64,000 nucleotides of DNA from Cymodocea nodosa (taxonomy: Eukaryota; Streptophyta; Magnoliopsida; Alismatales; Cymodoceaceae): the NCBI GenBank assembly GCA_036874045.1, contig CM072335.1:14032001-14096000 (forward strand), written 5' to 3'. The notes under the pieces are model-generated. The model searched no databases, was not told the DNA's origin, and was given only the letters and a program-made list of their open reading frames with translations. Positions 1 to 12,589 of the stretch are shown in pieces (position 1 is the stretch's first letter; every line of letters starts with the position of its first letter). The translations under genes were made by a program, and so were the position numbers.

Positions 1-1670
1 CACGAACCTATCTTTCCAATTTAATATTGCTATTTACAAAGGAATTCGGCCAACCATTGGGTGATTTCATAGATTGTAAATAACATCAATTAAGCTCTTT
101 AATGCTAGTTAATATTAGATTTATCATTCAGCAACACTAACTCAGATATTGCAAACAGTAACCATTAAAATCTTTAAGTATCAGGAATGATTTAATTTCA
201 GTAAACTGTAAAACTATTTTCTATTTTCTAAATTAAACAAACATGAAACATTCAAAACACTGACAATGATAGCATTAATCATGATACAAAACAAATAATA
301 CAACACTCAAATACTAACTATAAACACAGATAAGTTGTTTTTGGTATTTTTGTTTTGATATGATCATGAGAATGGGCGAAAGGTGAAATGTAAAAGTAAT
401 CTCTATCGATAGTAAATACTTCTATCACTACATGCGACGCGATTACACCATTGAAAACTTAACCACTTACAATTCTGCCTCCTCTCCCTATAGAATTGCG
501 AGTCCAGAACTACAAGATGATCTCCTCTTCAACATACTAGCATCAACCTGAAACCAAGGCTAGAAGCTTTACGTTCTCCTAAGATATGAGTCGGTGCTTG
601 GTGAAAATGGCTTCCCTTCCCACGACGCGATCACTCCTCACAGTGGTTGTCAGGCACCGTGTTTGGCTTGGAATCGACTCGACATTAGGAAAGTATCCTC
701 ACAGACCTTCGATGGTTGGTGATTATGGTGGTGATGGGGGTTGGTGTAGAACTTCAAGGAACTTCCGACGCTGCCTGTAGATAGCTCAGTTTGTCCTCCT
801 ATACACACACACTAGCCACCACCCTCTTCATTTTTTTTCTCCTTTTCTTTTATATTTCTTAGTAGTAACTACTTCTGCTTCAATGATCAGTTGGATTTCC
901 TTTGTTCATATCAACGATGGTGATTTCTTCTTCCTTCCACGAGCGATTTCCTACGTGATACGTGCAATCGTGGTTTTCCTTCGAATATCCTATTTCTGTA
1001 ACCGCTACAGTGGCATATTTAGAAAATAAATGGTCCGTGGAGTTATAGATAACTCAACGGACTTACTTCGTTGATTTAACTAAAAAACACGTGCAATAAA
1101 GAAATAAGCTGCTAACATAACGCATTACCTTAGTGTGTATTCATGTAACTCAACGCATACAGTTATGCTAACTTAACGAGTTAAACTTGTGCATCTCACG
1201 TGATATACTAAAGAATTTAAATTCAACACGTGCATAATTCTATCTTACCAAGTTCAAATATTTCAGACACTTACGAACCTAACTATTCGATGCTCAGATG
1301 CATTTCAGATACTTAACAAATAACTTACCGAAAATCAACTTAAGTCATGCATTGTAGTTTCAACACGTGTGATCCAAGAAATAATAAAATATTCTTTAAG
1401 CATTTAAAATATAATTGTCCGGTACATTAAACATAACTCTCGGAAATAACAGAAAATTCAGATACTTAAAAATTTCACAGCCTGCAATTTACCGACAGTT
1501 CATAAATGTACTGAATTAACATTAATTTCCTAGAATTATGCAGATTCTTTCATTAAAGCATATAATAGTGCAATAATAACATAATGGCTTAATTCTCATA
1601 TGATAAGCTAAATGTTATGTAATTAACTATCATTTAACTATTAATATTATGCACTTTTTCATTTTAAACA
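1..1670 (-). repeat. Athila/Tat-like Ty3 LTR (3' LTR, cut by window edge)
   Basis: Long terminal repeat read on the minus strand. It begins with TGTTTAAAATG at 1670 and runs off the left edge, so about 350 bp of its 3' end is missing compared with the complete solo copy at 19848-22015. A purine tract abuts it at 1671, which marks it as the 3' LTR of the element containing the gag and ORF A fragments to its right. A TATA box (TATAAAAG on minus) lies at 847-854. Upstream of it are CACGTG boxes and CGTTGAGTTA-type inverted words. It has only one copy (about 1278-1400) of the ~138-bp repeat that is present about three times in the solo copy. Confidence 0.85.
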
Positions 1671-1706
1671 CTTCCCCCATACTTAAATTTTGCTAGTCCC
1701 TTAGCA
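1671..1706 (-). promoter_or_regulatory. Polypurine tract next to 3' LTR
   Basis: On the minus strand the sequence reads AAGTATGGGGGAAG directly before the LTR start TGTTTAAAATG. It is preceded by a 'gactagcaaaattt' context typical of the 3' end of plant Ty3 elements of the Athila/Tat group. This is the expected plus-strand primer site. Confidence 0.8.
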
Positions 1707-3360
1707 AACTAAGATCTAACTAATTGGTCTTTCTAAAGTGCTAGATTTAATTCTTCATTTCGCCCTTCTTTAGAATAATAAATTAGATTACTATATACAT
1801 ATTCTGTATGCTTCAGTAATCTATTTTAACTTTGTTTTCTCCTCTTTAACCTGCAAATATATTTAGAATATATGTAAATTACATACAAAATATATCAGCA
1901 TCACAAAGGTGTTAATTATATTATCATTTTTTCTTTTCAACATCTATCATCCTGAATTTTCCAATATGATTTCCAAAATAAATCCCAACATACAAATCAA
2001 AATACAAACCAATTCAATATGATTAAGACAAGTAGAATAAAGAATTGTATCTCCAATAAACAACTTCAAAAGTTTATTCTAGATTCATACTTCAGCAATT
2101 TTAGATAACAGAACATATACTCAATTCAGAAGATATCTGTATTTCACAAAACACTCGTATCTTTCAAAATAGTATATGCATATTTGTACTTTTACAAGTT
2201 AATTTGACAAGCTTGAATCATACAAGAGCTTTCTAGTGTACCCATGTATCGAGCTTTCAATTAACAATCCCAGATCTGATCAGGATCTTAGGTTGCCAGA
2301 TTTAAAGAGTCCTTTCCAAGTCAACAATCCTTACATACCTATCTGCTCAAGTACAAAAGGCTCGTGATCAAATAAGTCAATAAACTCTCAAAGTTTTTCT
2401 CTTTTTTCTTTTTTCCTTTTTCTTTTCAACATAGTATATATACATATTTCATTAATGCAGATGCAATAAAACACCAATCTCATATAGTCCTGCTTCTATT
2501 ATTTACTAAAGATATGAATCCATATCAATAAGCTCATACTTTTTTTCTGTAGTTTAATAAGATCTACACATAAATCATTCTACAAGTTTAATCAATCAAA
2601 TTAAATGTATCATTGATCATATGTATTTCCTTTAATCTAAAAATCAACATTTCAGCTCTTTCAGGATTTTAGATAATTTACTGAATTTCAGTTAAGCATT
2701 CTGATTTCTCTTTTTTTTTTCTTTTTTTTTTAAATCATGAAACTGTTAAATTCATAAATTTCAGCAAAAACATAAGATACTATCTCTAGATTTGTATGAA
2801 TAGTAAAATTCTGTAGCATCTAGTATAGGATTATAAATATAATATTTAAGCAGATATAGTTAAAAAATTTTACAGTCTCAATTATTAGATTAAAATTTTC
2901 ACTTTCCACAAAACTTTTCAGTACCATTCTAATTCCTTTAATTAACAAACTTACATAGCTATTACTTTAATTACCTCCCCCCATACCTATATTTTGCATT
3001 GTCCTCAATGTGAAAGATTTTACAATAAATACAGTAATTGTAGCAGGCATGAATATTATTTCGTTGACTTAGCACCTAACTCAACGAACTTAATTCGTTG
3101 AGTTAATGAATAACTCCACGAACTAAGTTTAAATGTAAATTTAGGATAAGTAATTAATTACATACCTTGTTCTTTTGTATCTCCTTCAATATCTTCCGAT
3201 TTTTGAATCTGACAAACTTTTCATTCACCATTAAAAGTAGAATATATAACAACAAAACATAACTTATTAATTAGTGTCTTGTGTGGAACCTATGCTCCTA
3301 TACCTTTGGTGGCTCACAAGCAAGCCAGTTGGTTTCCCAGAATAGATACCAATAAACTAG
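1707..3360 (-). other. 3' non-coding region of Athila-like element, with second PPT-like tract
   Basis: There is no credible ORF on either strand. A second purine-rich tract with the same surroundings (minus strand: TTGAGGACAATGC, then GGTATGGGGGGAGG) lies at 2974-3010, about 1.3 kb upstream of the LTR-adjacent one. Its counterpart in the U3 copy is at 55972-56012. A pyrimidine-rich stretch lies around 2395-2430. The right edge near 3360 is a deletion junction: gag sequence jumps to what in U3 is 55620, removing the rest of gag and the whole F-box gene. The short A/G-rich stretch at the join suggests microhomology. Confidence 0.65.
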
Positions 3361-3914
3361 ATTGATATTTTTCTTTTCCTTTTTTTCGTTTGATGTGTTG
3401 GATAATATTTTTCTAAAAAAATAGAGCAAAATTCAGTCCATGTAGAAATTGAATAAGGCGATAGAGTATATAACCATCTCTTAGCTGTGTCTTTTAAAGA
3501 AAAAGGAATATATCTAAGTTTAATAGCATCTATACTCATGTTTGGCATTTTCATCATTTGACAAACTTCATTAAATTCTCTAAGGAAATAATAGGCATCC
3601 TCTCTTTCTAATCCATGAAAATGTGACAATTAACTAATATAATTAGATTTTAGTTCAAACCTATCTCCCTCAAAGTTTAGCAATCGAATACATGAAGGTT
3701 CATCAACTAATTCAGAATACAAAATTTCCCATAATGGTTTTTCTACTAGAGCAGCCATATCTTCGTTCTCTTTTAAAGAAAGATTAGCTACACCCCTAAG
3801 GATTTTGTTAAAGTCCAATTCAGAAAATGTTTTAGTACGCCTCTATGTTGAATACTCCTAGGTAGGTGTTCTTACTAATCATTTAGTGCTAGGAGAACAA
3901 ATCCATGTGCTCAT
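3361..3914 (-). pseudogene. Ty3 capsid-type gag, N-terminal fragment (U1)
   Basis: Minus-strand copy of the gag ORF seen at 47670, 52833 and 62143. The ATG is at 3914. Recognisable blocks are the FEGDRFELKSNYIS segment and the retrotransposon-gag core (FLREFNEVCQMMKMPNMS, then a SLKDTAKRWLYTLSP block and TWTEF.SIFLEKYYPTH). Two in-frame TAG codons near the N-terminus replace the glutamines of U2; a stop after NYIS interrupts it again. The C-terminal half is removed by the deletion at about 3360. The product would be a capsid protein; this copy is dead. Confidence 0.8.
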
Positions 3915-4895
3915 AAACTCTTAACATAAAATAAGATAGTAGAAGATTAATTACATACCAGTCTGAAGCTTTATATTCAGTAAATAGTTGTTGACAGATG
4001 AAGTAGAATCAGCTGCTTCTCCTTCCAGTTCCCCAACGAATTTTCTTTTCTCAAATGTTGGTAACTTGTAAACAACATTCTGTTCTATATTTATAATGCA
4101 CGTCCATAAAGCAAATGAATCTCGTTGCAAGAACGTGTCTTGTAACATGCAGTATGGTTCCTATTTTTCTAGATACGTGTGACATTTTTAATTTCAAATT
4201 TTAGTAACCGCTAAACCCACGAAGTTTCGTTCATGGCTAAATAAAATAACCCTTTAGCTTAATCCACAAACTAACCTCATTGAGTTACAGTTAACTCAAT
4301 GGACTAGCTTCGGTTACTATTGCTAACTCCACGGACTAACTTCGTTGAGTTACAAATAACTCAACAGAGTGACCTTATATTATATTTTTGACCTCGTGGA
4401 GTTAAGGTTAACTCAACGAAGTAAGTTCGTTGAGTTAACACTTAGCAACTTTCTAAAACTTACTCCTCGTATATACTTCTATATTTCTTTTCTCTCCTAC
4501 ATTCTGTTAACTTAATTAAAGTTAAATACATGTCATTAATGCAGTGTTCTAATTTAACTCATTTAAATCTAAACATTATATAAATATTTAACTTACAGTT
4601 CATTTCATGTTATGCAGAATTTGAATTTTTCTTTGCAGCATGTAGATATTTTCAAGCATTAATTAGTTATCGTGCCTTTAATCTTGTCATTCAGCAAATT
4701 TGTATATCTTTTAAACAATCTTGCATTTTGTTCAAACCGTTATATAATATTCAATATAGTTCATCCATTTCATCATTCTCAAACACTAATGAAAAATACA
4801 TCTGAAAAACACACATTCATTAATATGAATAATTTACATTACAATTAATCAGATATTTTTCATACAAATATACACAAGTAGACAAACAATACAAT
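3915..4895 (-). promoter_or_regulatory. Spacer and leader before gag (U1): TATA box, donor-like site, inverted repeats
   Basis: Non-coding stretch between ORF A and gag, conserved in all four cassettes. On minus it has the TATAAATATAG box at 4085-4095 and a splice-donor-like TGGTATGTAA (GT at 3958-3957). CGTTGAGTTA/TAACTCAACG inverted words lie around 4260-4440. An uninterrupted 65-codon frame at 3951-4148 covers the leader but is not preserved in the other copies, so I do not call it a gene. Confidence 0.6.
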
Positions 4896-6002
4896 TTAAT
4901 CTCTTCTCCTAGGTTCATCTACTTCCTTCTGGAGTCTTTCTACTTGTTGCTCTAATAGGTTAATTCTTTCTACAGCTCCTGTAACTCCTCCAAAAGGTTC
5001 AGCAATTTCTGCAGCAGCATAATTTTTGTACTCTTTCACTGAAATGGTTATCCTCTTGGATGCTCATTTCGTGAAATCAATACTATCCACCATCAGTAGT
5101 AGAATCAAATCTCCATAAAATAATTTCTTCTTTACTGCTTTCAACTTGGAGATAAATACTTTGTACCAATTAACTTGAATTCTATTTACAACTGCATACG
5201 TAGCCCACTTGACAAAGTTCAATGTTGTGGCCTTGTCTTTGATAAACAGTTTTTACCAATATGATTGCAACCATGTGTGCCTTTCCATTTAAGTACTTCA
5301 ATCTATTTAGTAATGGCACACTAGGGTCGATGGCTATGCACTATTTAATTTCCTGTTTAGCCCATTCCATTGCAATTATTTCTTCCAGAATTTCAATTCC
5401 TTCATTTCTTAGTTTGAAAATATTGTGGAGAAGCTCTGGTGCTATCTGTACATCAACTTTCTCCACATTGGAAATTAATCATCTTTCTCCTTCTCTCAAA
5501 TTTGCATAAAAGCAGGATACTAAATTCTCATATACTACATGCCATCTCTACTGACAAATAAACTGTAGTAGACCTTGGAACTCAAATAAAACTTTGATTT
5601 CTTGCATTCCGTCCCAATTTACTGGTCTACTGTAAATGATATCATAACCCCTAATCTCTTGGTATTTCTTATAAGCTTCCTGACTCCAAAAGTATACTTC
5701 ATTTAAAATTGTTGCCTCAACCGGGTCAGGAATATGAATTTGTTGCTCTAGAGGGGTATGTTCTTGAACTTCCTCTTCCATATGTTGAACTTGGATAGAC
5801 TGAAAATGCTCGGCAGATTCTTGAATATTTGCTTCTACTTCTGTCTGTGGTGGTGAGCCGGTAGAACTCTCCACTCTGTCTTGAATTCTTTCCATAAATT
5901 GCAGAAGAGTTTCTTGCTCTTTAGTGGAATCTGTAGAGTCATTTCTTTCCATATATACTTGTTCCGCTTCTTGTTCATTTTCTATTCTTTCTTCTTCCTC
6001 CT
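4896..6002 (-). pseudogene. ORF A, C-terminal half (U1)
   Basis: Minus-strand C-terminal part of ORF A (described fully at 44436-46658). The best open stretch is 5548-5952, with the acidic/glutamine-rich linker ending in the YKKYQEIRGYDIIYSRPVNWDG block. A stop and frameshifts follow, then the conserved domain and the terminal coiled coil (INLLEQQVERLQKEVD). The N-terminal half is missing because a Sirevirus LTR begins at 6003. Confidence 0.75.
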
Positions 6003-7209
6003 TGTTAGGTATTTAATTTTGATGATATATGCTTTATTAACGTTTTTAAATAAGTCTACATAATATTCTCTAAGTATATTTCTCTAAGTATAATAGTTAA
6101 CAGATTATCAGAAAGTTTCATTTTTATGTTGGATAAATTAAAGATTTCCGAAAAGTTAGATTTGCAATAGTTAAACTTTCGGATAGTTAATGTTTCGGAT
6201 AGTTAAACTTTCGTTTTTGTCGAATATTTTATGTTAAAAACTCGTATAGTTAAGTTATCTACACGTGTGTTTTTAATATTTTAAGTTGTCCCGTGTTTTC
6301 CATGTGCGTTCGGTAATGAAAAATCGAATAGTTAGATAACTATTCGAGTTTTATAAAAGGACTAATGAACAGATAAGTTTCTTTGTTTAGTCACGTGTTT
6401 TGCAAGTGCAAAAACTCGAAGAGTTAAAGGATAAGTGTTTGAGTTTTTATAGGACTTAAAGGATAAATGTTCGACTAAATCGAAGACTTAGAAGATATTC
6501 TACAAGACTTCAGGAAGATAAAAATTCTCGATATATCTACGAGTGGAGATCGTGGAAATTCAAAATGATTGTGGAGAAAATGGAAACTCAAAAAGAAAGT
6601 AATTTAGATTAAAGAGAAAATTAGTACGTGGATTATGGATTATGGATTGTAGATCAAGTGGATGAACATGTTGAACGTGAAAGACAATAAAGTTTGACTA
6701 CTAATAGAGAGTACGAGCTACATTACAACAGAGGATCTCAATCTCAAAAACCAAGTCTGAATATTCAATCTAGATCCCTAACTGAAAAGTTAAGTTTGAA
6801 TATTCATACTCTGAAAAATTCTCCAACATCAGAAGAAGTTCGAAATTCCAAGCAATTTCAGAAAAGGAGCTGCAAACGCAAGAAGTCTGGAAATTCGACA
6901 ATTGTAGAAGAAGAGATATAGAAGTTGAGCAAAGAGAAAGAAAGAAGCTGTGTGCAAAAAGATTAGGTTTTATACAATTCAAAATTAGTTTTGAATAAGA
7001 GCTTTGTTTTCCTATTTGAATTGTATATCGAACATTACTGTATCAAAACCGTCAAGAAGGGAATTGAACTGAAAAGATATTGTAAATTCTGTTTTGAAAT
7101 AAAAGAATAGAATTTCATTTATGAGTGTTTTGTGCTCTTGTTTTATCTGCTAGTATTTAATTACTAAAGACACAATTCACCCCCATCTTGTGATGCAGAC
7201 AATCCTACA
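6003..7209 (+). repeat. Copia-1 5' LTR
   Basis: 1207 bp, TGTTAGG...ATCCTACA. It contains tandem GGATAGTTAA words (6166-6215) and an inverted repeat at 6324-6347 with 11-bp arms (TCGAATAGTTA / TAACTATTCGA) and a 2-nt centre. CACGTG boxes lie near 6255 and 6392, and a TATA box TATAAAAG at 6352-6359. It lacks one repeat unit and a ~33-bp segment before the TATA box that are present in the LTR at 14158-15399. Confidence 0.9.
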
Positions 7210-7211
7210 AC

Positions 7212-7224
7212 TGGTATCAGAGCT
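7212..7224 (+). promoter_or_regulatory. Primer binding site, initiator tRNA-Met type
   Basis: TGGTATCAGAGCT two bases after the LTR end is the classic plant Ty1/copia primer site complementary to the 3' end of initiator tRNA-Met. Confidence 0.93.
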
Positions 7225-7305
7225 TTATTATCATAATTAAGAGCTTTTATTTCTCTATCTAGGAATCGATTTTTCCTATCATTTTCTTAGGATTATCTAT
7301 TTAAA

Positions 7306-10300
7306 ATGGATAATACTGAAATCTTAGTTATGACTAAAGGACAGACCACTAATCGTCCTCCTATGTTTTAAGGTAGCAATTATGGCTACTAGAAATATAG
7401 GATGAAAGTATTCTTTCAGTCAATCGATTTCAAATTATGGAATATAATTAGCAATCCTATAGTGTTAGTTACGACTCCATATGATACTTGGACTTTTGAT
7501 GAAAATGAGCGAATGACACTAAATGCTAAAGGTTTAAACATCTTGTTTTGTGCTTTATCTCATGATCAATTTAATAAAGTTTTTGTATATCAAACTGCAA
7601 ATGAGATATGGCATGCATTAGAAGTTGCCAACAAAGGTACTAACCAGGTCAAGGAATCTAAGATTAATATGTTAGTACATAAATATGAGCTTTTTAAAAT
7701 GCACGAAAATGAATGTATCTCTGGCATGTTTTCCCATTTTCTTGAGATTGTAAATTCACTAAAATCTTTAAGCAAGAAATTCGAGGAAAAGGACTTGGTA
7801 AGAAAGATCCTTAGATCTTTAACTAAAATTTGGGCTCAAAAGACAACAACTATTGAAGAGTCCAAAGATTTAAATACATATACTCTCGATGATCTCATAG
7901 GAAATCTAACAGCCTATGAAGTACAACATTTAGATCCAAAAGGGAAAAATCCTAGAAGGGATCTGGCTTTTGAGGCTGATAAAGTCTCAGAAGTCACTAC
8001 TGATTCTAACGATGATTTACTTTTGTTGACTAGAAAATTTAGAAATTTGTTGAACGAACGCAGGAACTTCAGGTCAGCAAAGACATCTGGAGATATGGAG
8101 AAGAAGTCATTCATGAAAGACAACATCATATACTACAAGTGCAACAGACCGGGTCACTTTCAAACTGATTGTCCGCTCAACAAAGATAAGAAGAATTCGA
8201 GGAGGAATTTTAGGAGTAAGAAATTCAAAAAGAGAATGGCACTTAAAGTGACATGGGATGACTCTTCAGCTTTACAAAGTGAAGAAACAAAGGATTCAAC
8301 ATCAGACAAAGAATCCTCATCAACATCAGATTCAAAAGAAAATCTGGCAAACGTATGCTTCATGGCAAAATGCAATGAGGTACACAAATCAAAATGGATA
8401 ATAGACAGTGGAGCATCCAGCCACATGACCGAAGATATATGATTACTTACAGAAATGACAAAGACCAACAACGGACAAGTTACCTTTGGAAATAAAAGCA
8501 AAACAAATATCCTTGGGTCTAGCAAGGTTCAGGTAACTGACAAATGCTTCATAAATGATGTCTTATTAGTGGAAAACTTAGGTTTTAATTTATTGAGTGT
8601 TCCTGTTTTAATGAAGTTTTACAGAGTAATTTTTGAAAAAGATTCCTCTAAAATTATGGACATGTCTACAAATGAAATTTTATTCACTGCATACAAGAAA
8701 GGATCTTTTTGTATTCTGAATTTGCCTCCTAATATTATTAAAGACAATGCTTGCTTAATTGCAAAATTGGATGAAGTCATTTTATGGCATAGAAAGCTAG
8801 GACACTTAAATTTAAAATTATTACAAAATATGTCTAAAAAGAATCTAGTTAGAGGTTTACCTAGTATTAAGTACTCGAAAGAGTTTATGTCTGATGCATG
8901 TCAACTAGGTAAATTACATAAAACATCCTTTAAAAGTTTAAATGAAATAACAAGCAAAAGAGTATTAGAACTAGTGCATATGGATTTATTTGGACCTACT
9001 AGGACAACTAGTCTAGGAGGTAAACATTATGCTTTTGTACTAGTTGATGACTTTTCTAGATTTACTTGGGTCTATTTTCTAGCTAAAAAAACTGAAGTTT
9101 TTGAAATATTTAAGATATTCTGTAATAAAGTTCAGAATGAGCAAAATGTTAGAATTCAAAAACTTAGGAGTGATCATGGTACAGAATTTGATAATGATCA
9201 AATGGACACCTTTTGTGAAAAATTAGGCATAGATCATAGGTACTCATTTCCAAGAGCTCCTTCACAAAATAGGATGGTAGAACGTAAAAACAGATCACTT
9301 CAGGAAATGTCCAGAACCATCTTAAATGAGAATAAGTTACCCCTATTTCTCTGCGTAGAAGCAATTCATATAGCATGCTATGTTATAAATAGAGTACATC
9401 TAAGACCAATTTTAGATAAAACTCCTTATGAGATATGGTATAACAGGGTTCCCAAAATAAGTTATTTAAAACCCTTTGGGTGTAAGTGTTTTATTTTAAA
9501 CACTAAGGAACGAAGAGACAAATTTAAAGCCAAATCAGATGAAGGTATTTTTGTTAGTTATTCCATTAGAAGCAAGGCATATAGAGTTTATAATAAATCA
9601 ACAAAAACCATTGAGAAAATCCTACATGTAAAATTTCATGAAAATTCTCATTTAGATGTTAGACATGCTAAAAACTTTGATTCAGAAATTCTCCTAGAAA
9701 TGGTATCAAATGATGTTGACAGAGAAATTGAGAGATTATCTGATGGAATAAGAAATATAAACTTAAATGATGAAAATTTAGAAGAAAATAATGTTATACA
9801 TATAGAAAATATGGAACAACATAGAAATTGGCGTTATGCTTCATCTCATCATATCGATCAGATAATAGGCGATCCTAATCAAGGAGTTAGGACTAGGTCA
9901 TCAGTAGTCAACATCTGTGGTGCTTATTCATTTGTTTCTTTACTAGAACCTAAGAAAATTGAAGATGCCTTAGAAGATGAATTTTGGTATTTAGCTATGC
10001 AGGATGAGCTAAATCAATTTATAGGAAATGAAGTATGGGATCTAGTTCCACCACCTGAAAATCAGTCCATAATTGGAACAAGGTGGGTATTTAGAAACAA
10101 AGTAGATCAAGATGGACATATAGTTAAAAATAAAGCTAGATTAGTTGCTCAAGGTTACAAGCAAGAGGAAGGAATTGACTATGATGAAACATTTGCTCTT
10201 TTACTAGACTAGAATCAATACGAATTTTGTTAGCATATGTTTGTTATATAGATTTCAAATTATATCAAATGGATGTTAAGATTGCTTTTTTAAATGGATA

Positions 10301-11477
10301 TATAAAAGAAGAAGTGTATGTAAAACAACCTCCAGGTTTTGAAGATTCAAAACATCTTGAGTATGTTTATAAGCTTAAGAAGGCACTATATGGCCTTAAA
10401 TAAGCTCCTAGGTCTTGGTATGAAAGATTATCTAAATTTCTTATGGAAAAAGGGTATTCTATGGGAAAGGCAGATCACACTCTTTTTATCAAGAAGATCG
10501 AAAAAAATATATTGGTAGTTCAAATCTATGTAGATGACATCATATTTGGAGTAACAAATGATAAATTAGTTGAGTCCTTTTCAAAAGACATGACTAATCA
10601 ATTTGAAATGAGTATGATGAGTGAACTATCATTTTTCCTAGGCTTACAAATTAAGCAATTAGATCAGGGTACTTTTATTTCACAAGAAAAATATACTCAA
10701 GATTTATTAAAGAGGTTTGGTTTAGACAACACTAAAACAAAGAATACACCAATGAGTACTATCACCAAGTTGGATAAAGATGACTTTGGAAAAACTGTAG
10801 ATGTAAAACAATATAGAAGTATGATTGGTTCATTACTTTATTTAACAACTAGCCAACCAGATATTATGTTTAGTGTGTGTACTTGTGCTAGATATCAATC
10901 TAATCCTAAGGAATCCCACTTACTTGCTGTTAAACGAATTTTTAAATATCTATTAGGAACCATCAATTTCGGATTGTTTTACTTTAAACACAGTTCTTTA
11001 AACTTAGTAGATTATAGTGATGCTGATTTCGCAGGATGTAAGTCTAAAAGAAAAAGCACCAGTGGCACTTGTCAATTATTAGGAAATTCTTTAGTGTCAT
11101 GGTTTAGCAAAAAGCAAAATTGTGTAGCATTATCTACAACTGAAGCTGAATATATAGCTGTTGCACTTTGGTGTGCTCAAATCCTAAGGAACAGCCAAAC
11201 TTTAAAAGATTTTAATTTAGACTATAAACCAACTAAGATTTTCTGTGATAGTAGTTCTGCAATAAGTTTATCAAAAAATCCTATCTTACATTCACGAGCA
11301 AAACATATAGAAGTTCGACATCATTTTCTAAGGGATAATGTTATAAAAGGAAAAATAGTATTAAATTTTGTTCCTACCATAGAACAATTAGCAGATCTAT
11401 TTACAAAACCCTTAGATGAAAATAATTTCTCAAAATTACGACTAGAACTTGGTATTTGTAGGTTATCTGATATTTAA
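7306..11477 (+). pseudogene. Copia-1 gag-pol polyprotein (broken)
   Basis: One long frame starting at ATG 7306. Order: UBN2-type gag (about 7306-8010), zinc knuckle (8130-8170), protease (DSGASSHMT about 8404-8430), integrase (HRKLGH, then D..D..E in VHMDLFGP, LRSDHGTEF, MVERKNR), reverse transcriptase (YVDDIIFG at 10521-10550), RNase H (TTEAEYIA about 11140). Breaks: TAA 7369, TAG 7390, TGA 8440, a 1-nt deletion near 10200, TAA 10401. The knuckle reads YYKC instead of C-x2-C. The integrase zinc finger has Ser where the related copy at 27596-28297 has the first Cys (SDACQ against CDVCE). Gag runs from NVCFMA almost directly into the protease, without the coiled-coil region that Copia-3 has there. 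This copy cannot make a full polyprotein. Confidence 0.92.
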
Positions 11478-12589
11478 ATGGTCATGTTCATTGTATTTTG
11501 GTTTGTTATATAGGTAGTTTTAGAATTTAATGTCTTTATTATTAAAAAAATAAAAAATAGAAAAAATATCTATTTTCGAATTACAGTTTTCTAGTAGTTA
11601 AGAATTTATGAAATTCTAATTTTTATTGAAGTCAATTTATTTAAGAAAAATTCAAAAAAGATTACTTAAGGATAGTTAAATTGATTCAATATGAGTGCCA
11701 ACTATATTTTTGTTACTTATGTATATGCTATTACAAAGATTTTAACAGGAAAATACATAGAAAGTATGTACTTTTTATTAAAGGAAAGTTATTAACATTC
11801 TATTAGAAAAATTAAGTCTTGCGGTTGCCTTTAATTTAATTTACTTTCTTGTTTTATTTTTTGTTTATTTTTTGTTTGTAATTACTTGAGTAATTAAGTC
11901 TGTTGGGGGATCTTAAACCCTAGTCACTTAAACCAACTAGTTTGGGATGTGCTGACTGAAAACTCATTTTGCAAGTAATTCAGATTACAATTAAAAATTA
12001 AAAAAAAATTTAAATTGCCTGTTCTCACTTGTCATTGAGTAACTGGTTATCTTTCCCCTAAGCAAAAGATTGTGATCATGTAAAAAGATGATATTGTGGG
12101 AGGTAATACATAAAATATATATATGAATATAAACAAAAAAAAAGGGGGCAATGTACTTAAGCTTCATTTATCTTTCAAGGTGTTATAACAATCCTGCCAT
12201 AATCTGTGCATATAATCCTTGTTATTTTTTTGTTATTATCTACTCTTTACACATAATGTACGATATTTCTTGTCTTAAGTTTGTGTACTCATTATTGAAT
12301 TCTTTTAAGTTCCTAAAGGTATATCTCTATGAATTTTCTTTTGTAAACTAAATAAGATAAAAGCCAGAAAGTCTAAATTGTTAACTCTACTACTTATTTA
12401 TGTATTTAATTCAAATTTAAAATAAATAAATAAAAACAGGAAAGACTCAAATCTATTTAAGGCTTAACATCCTCTTTAAGTAAGCTATTTGACCTTTTAA
12501 AGCCAAATCTACTTAGGACTTGGCAACCCAGTTTAAGTACACCATAGATTTTTTACACTACATTTATGTAGGGGGAGCAATTTCTCATA
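11478..12589 (+). other. Copia-1 region behind pol, non-coding part
   Basis: AT-rich, with no supported ORF. A purine-rich tract of A then GGGGG lies near 12134-12145, and another (GTAGGGGGAGC) near 12570. The second sits just in front of the block that resembles an Athila-like U3, in the place where that family has its own PPT. The equivalent in Copia-2 is 17949-19050. Confidence 0.6.

Noticed and set aside
586..780. 64-codon frame antisense to the Athila-like LTR, with a similar frame at 20761-20967
   Set aside because: It lies opposite the transcribed part of the LTR, differs between copies in its second half, and matches nothing known. LTR conservation explains the similarity.
3951..4148. 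65-codon minus-strand frame in the leader before gag
   Set aside because: The same leader in U2, U3 and U4 does not keep the frame. It contains the TATA box and donor-like site.
7212..7224. Possible tRNA gene at the TGGTATCAGAGC sequence
   Set aside because: It is only the 3'-complement used as primer site. No tRNA cloverleaf or A/B boxes around it; I saw no tRNA or rRNA gene in the window.
8160..8525. 121-codon minus-strand frame over Copia-1 gag/protease
   Set aside because: Antisense shadow with no motif; the plus strand encodes the zinc knuckle and DSGASSHMT.
12151..12351. 66-codon frame behind Copia-1 pol
   Set aside because: Tyr/Phe/Leu-rich product of AT-rich DNA, not preserved at the matching place in Copia-2.
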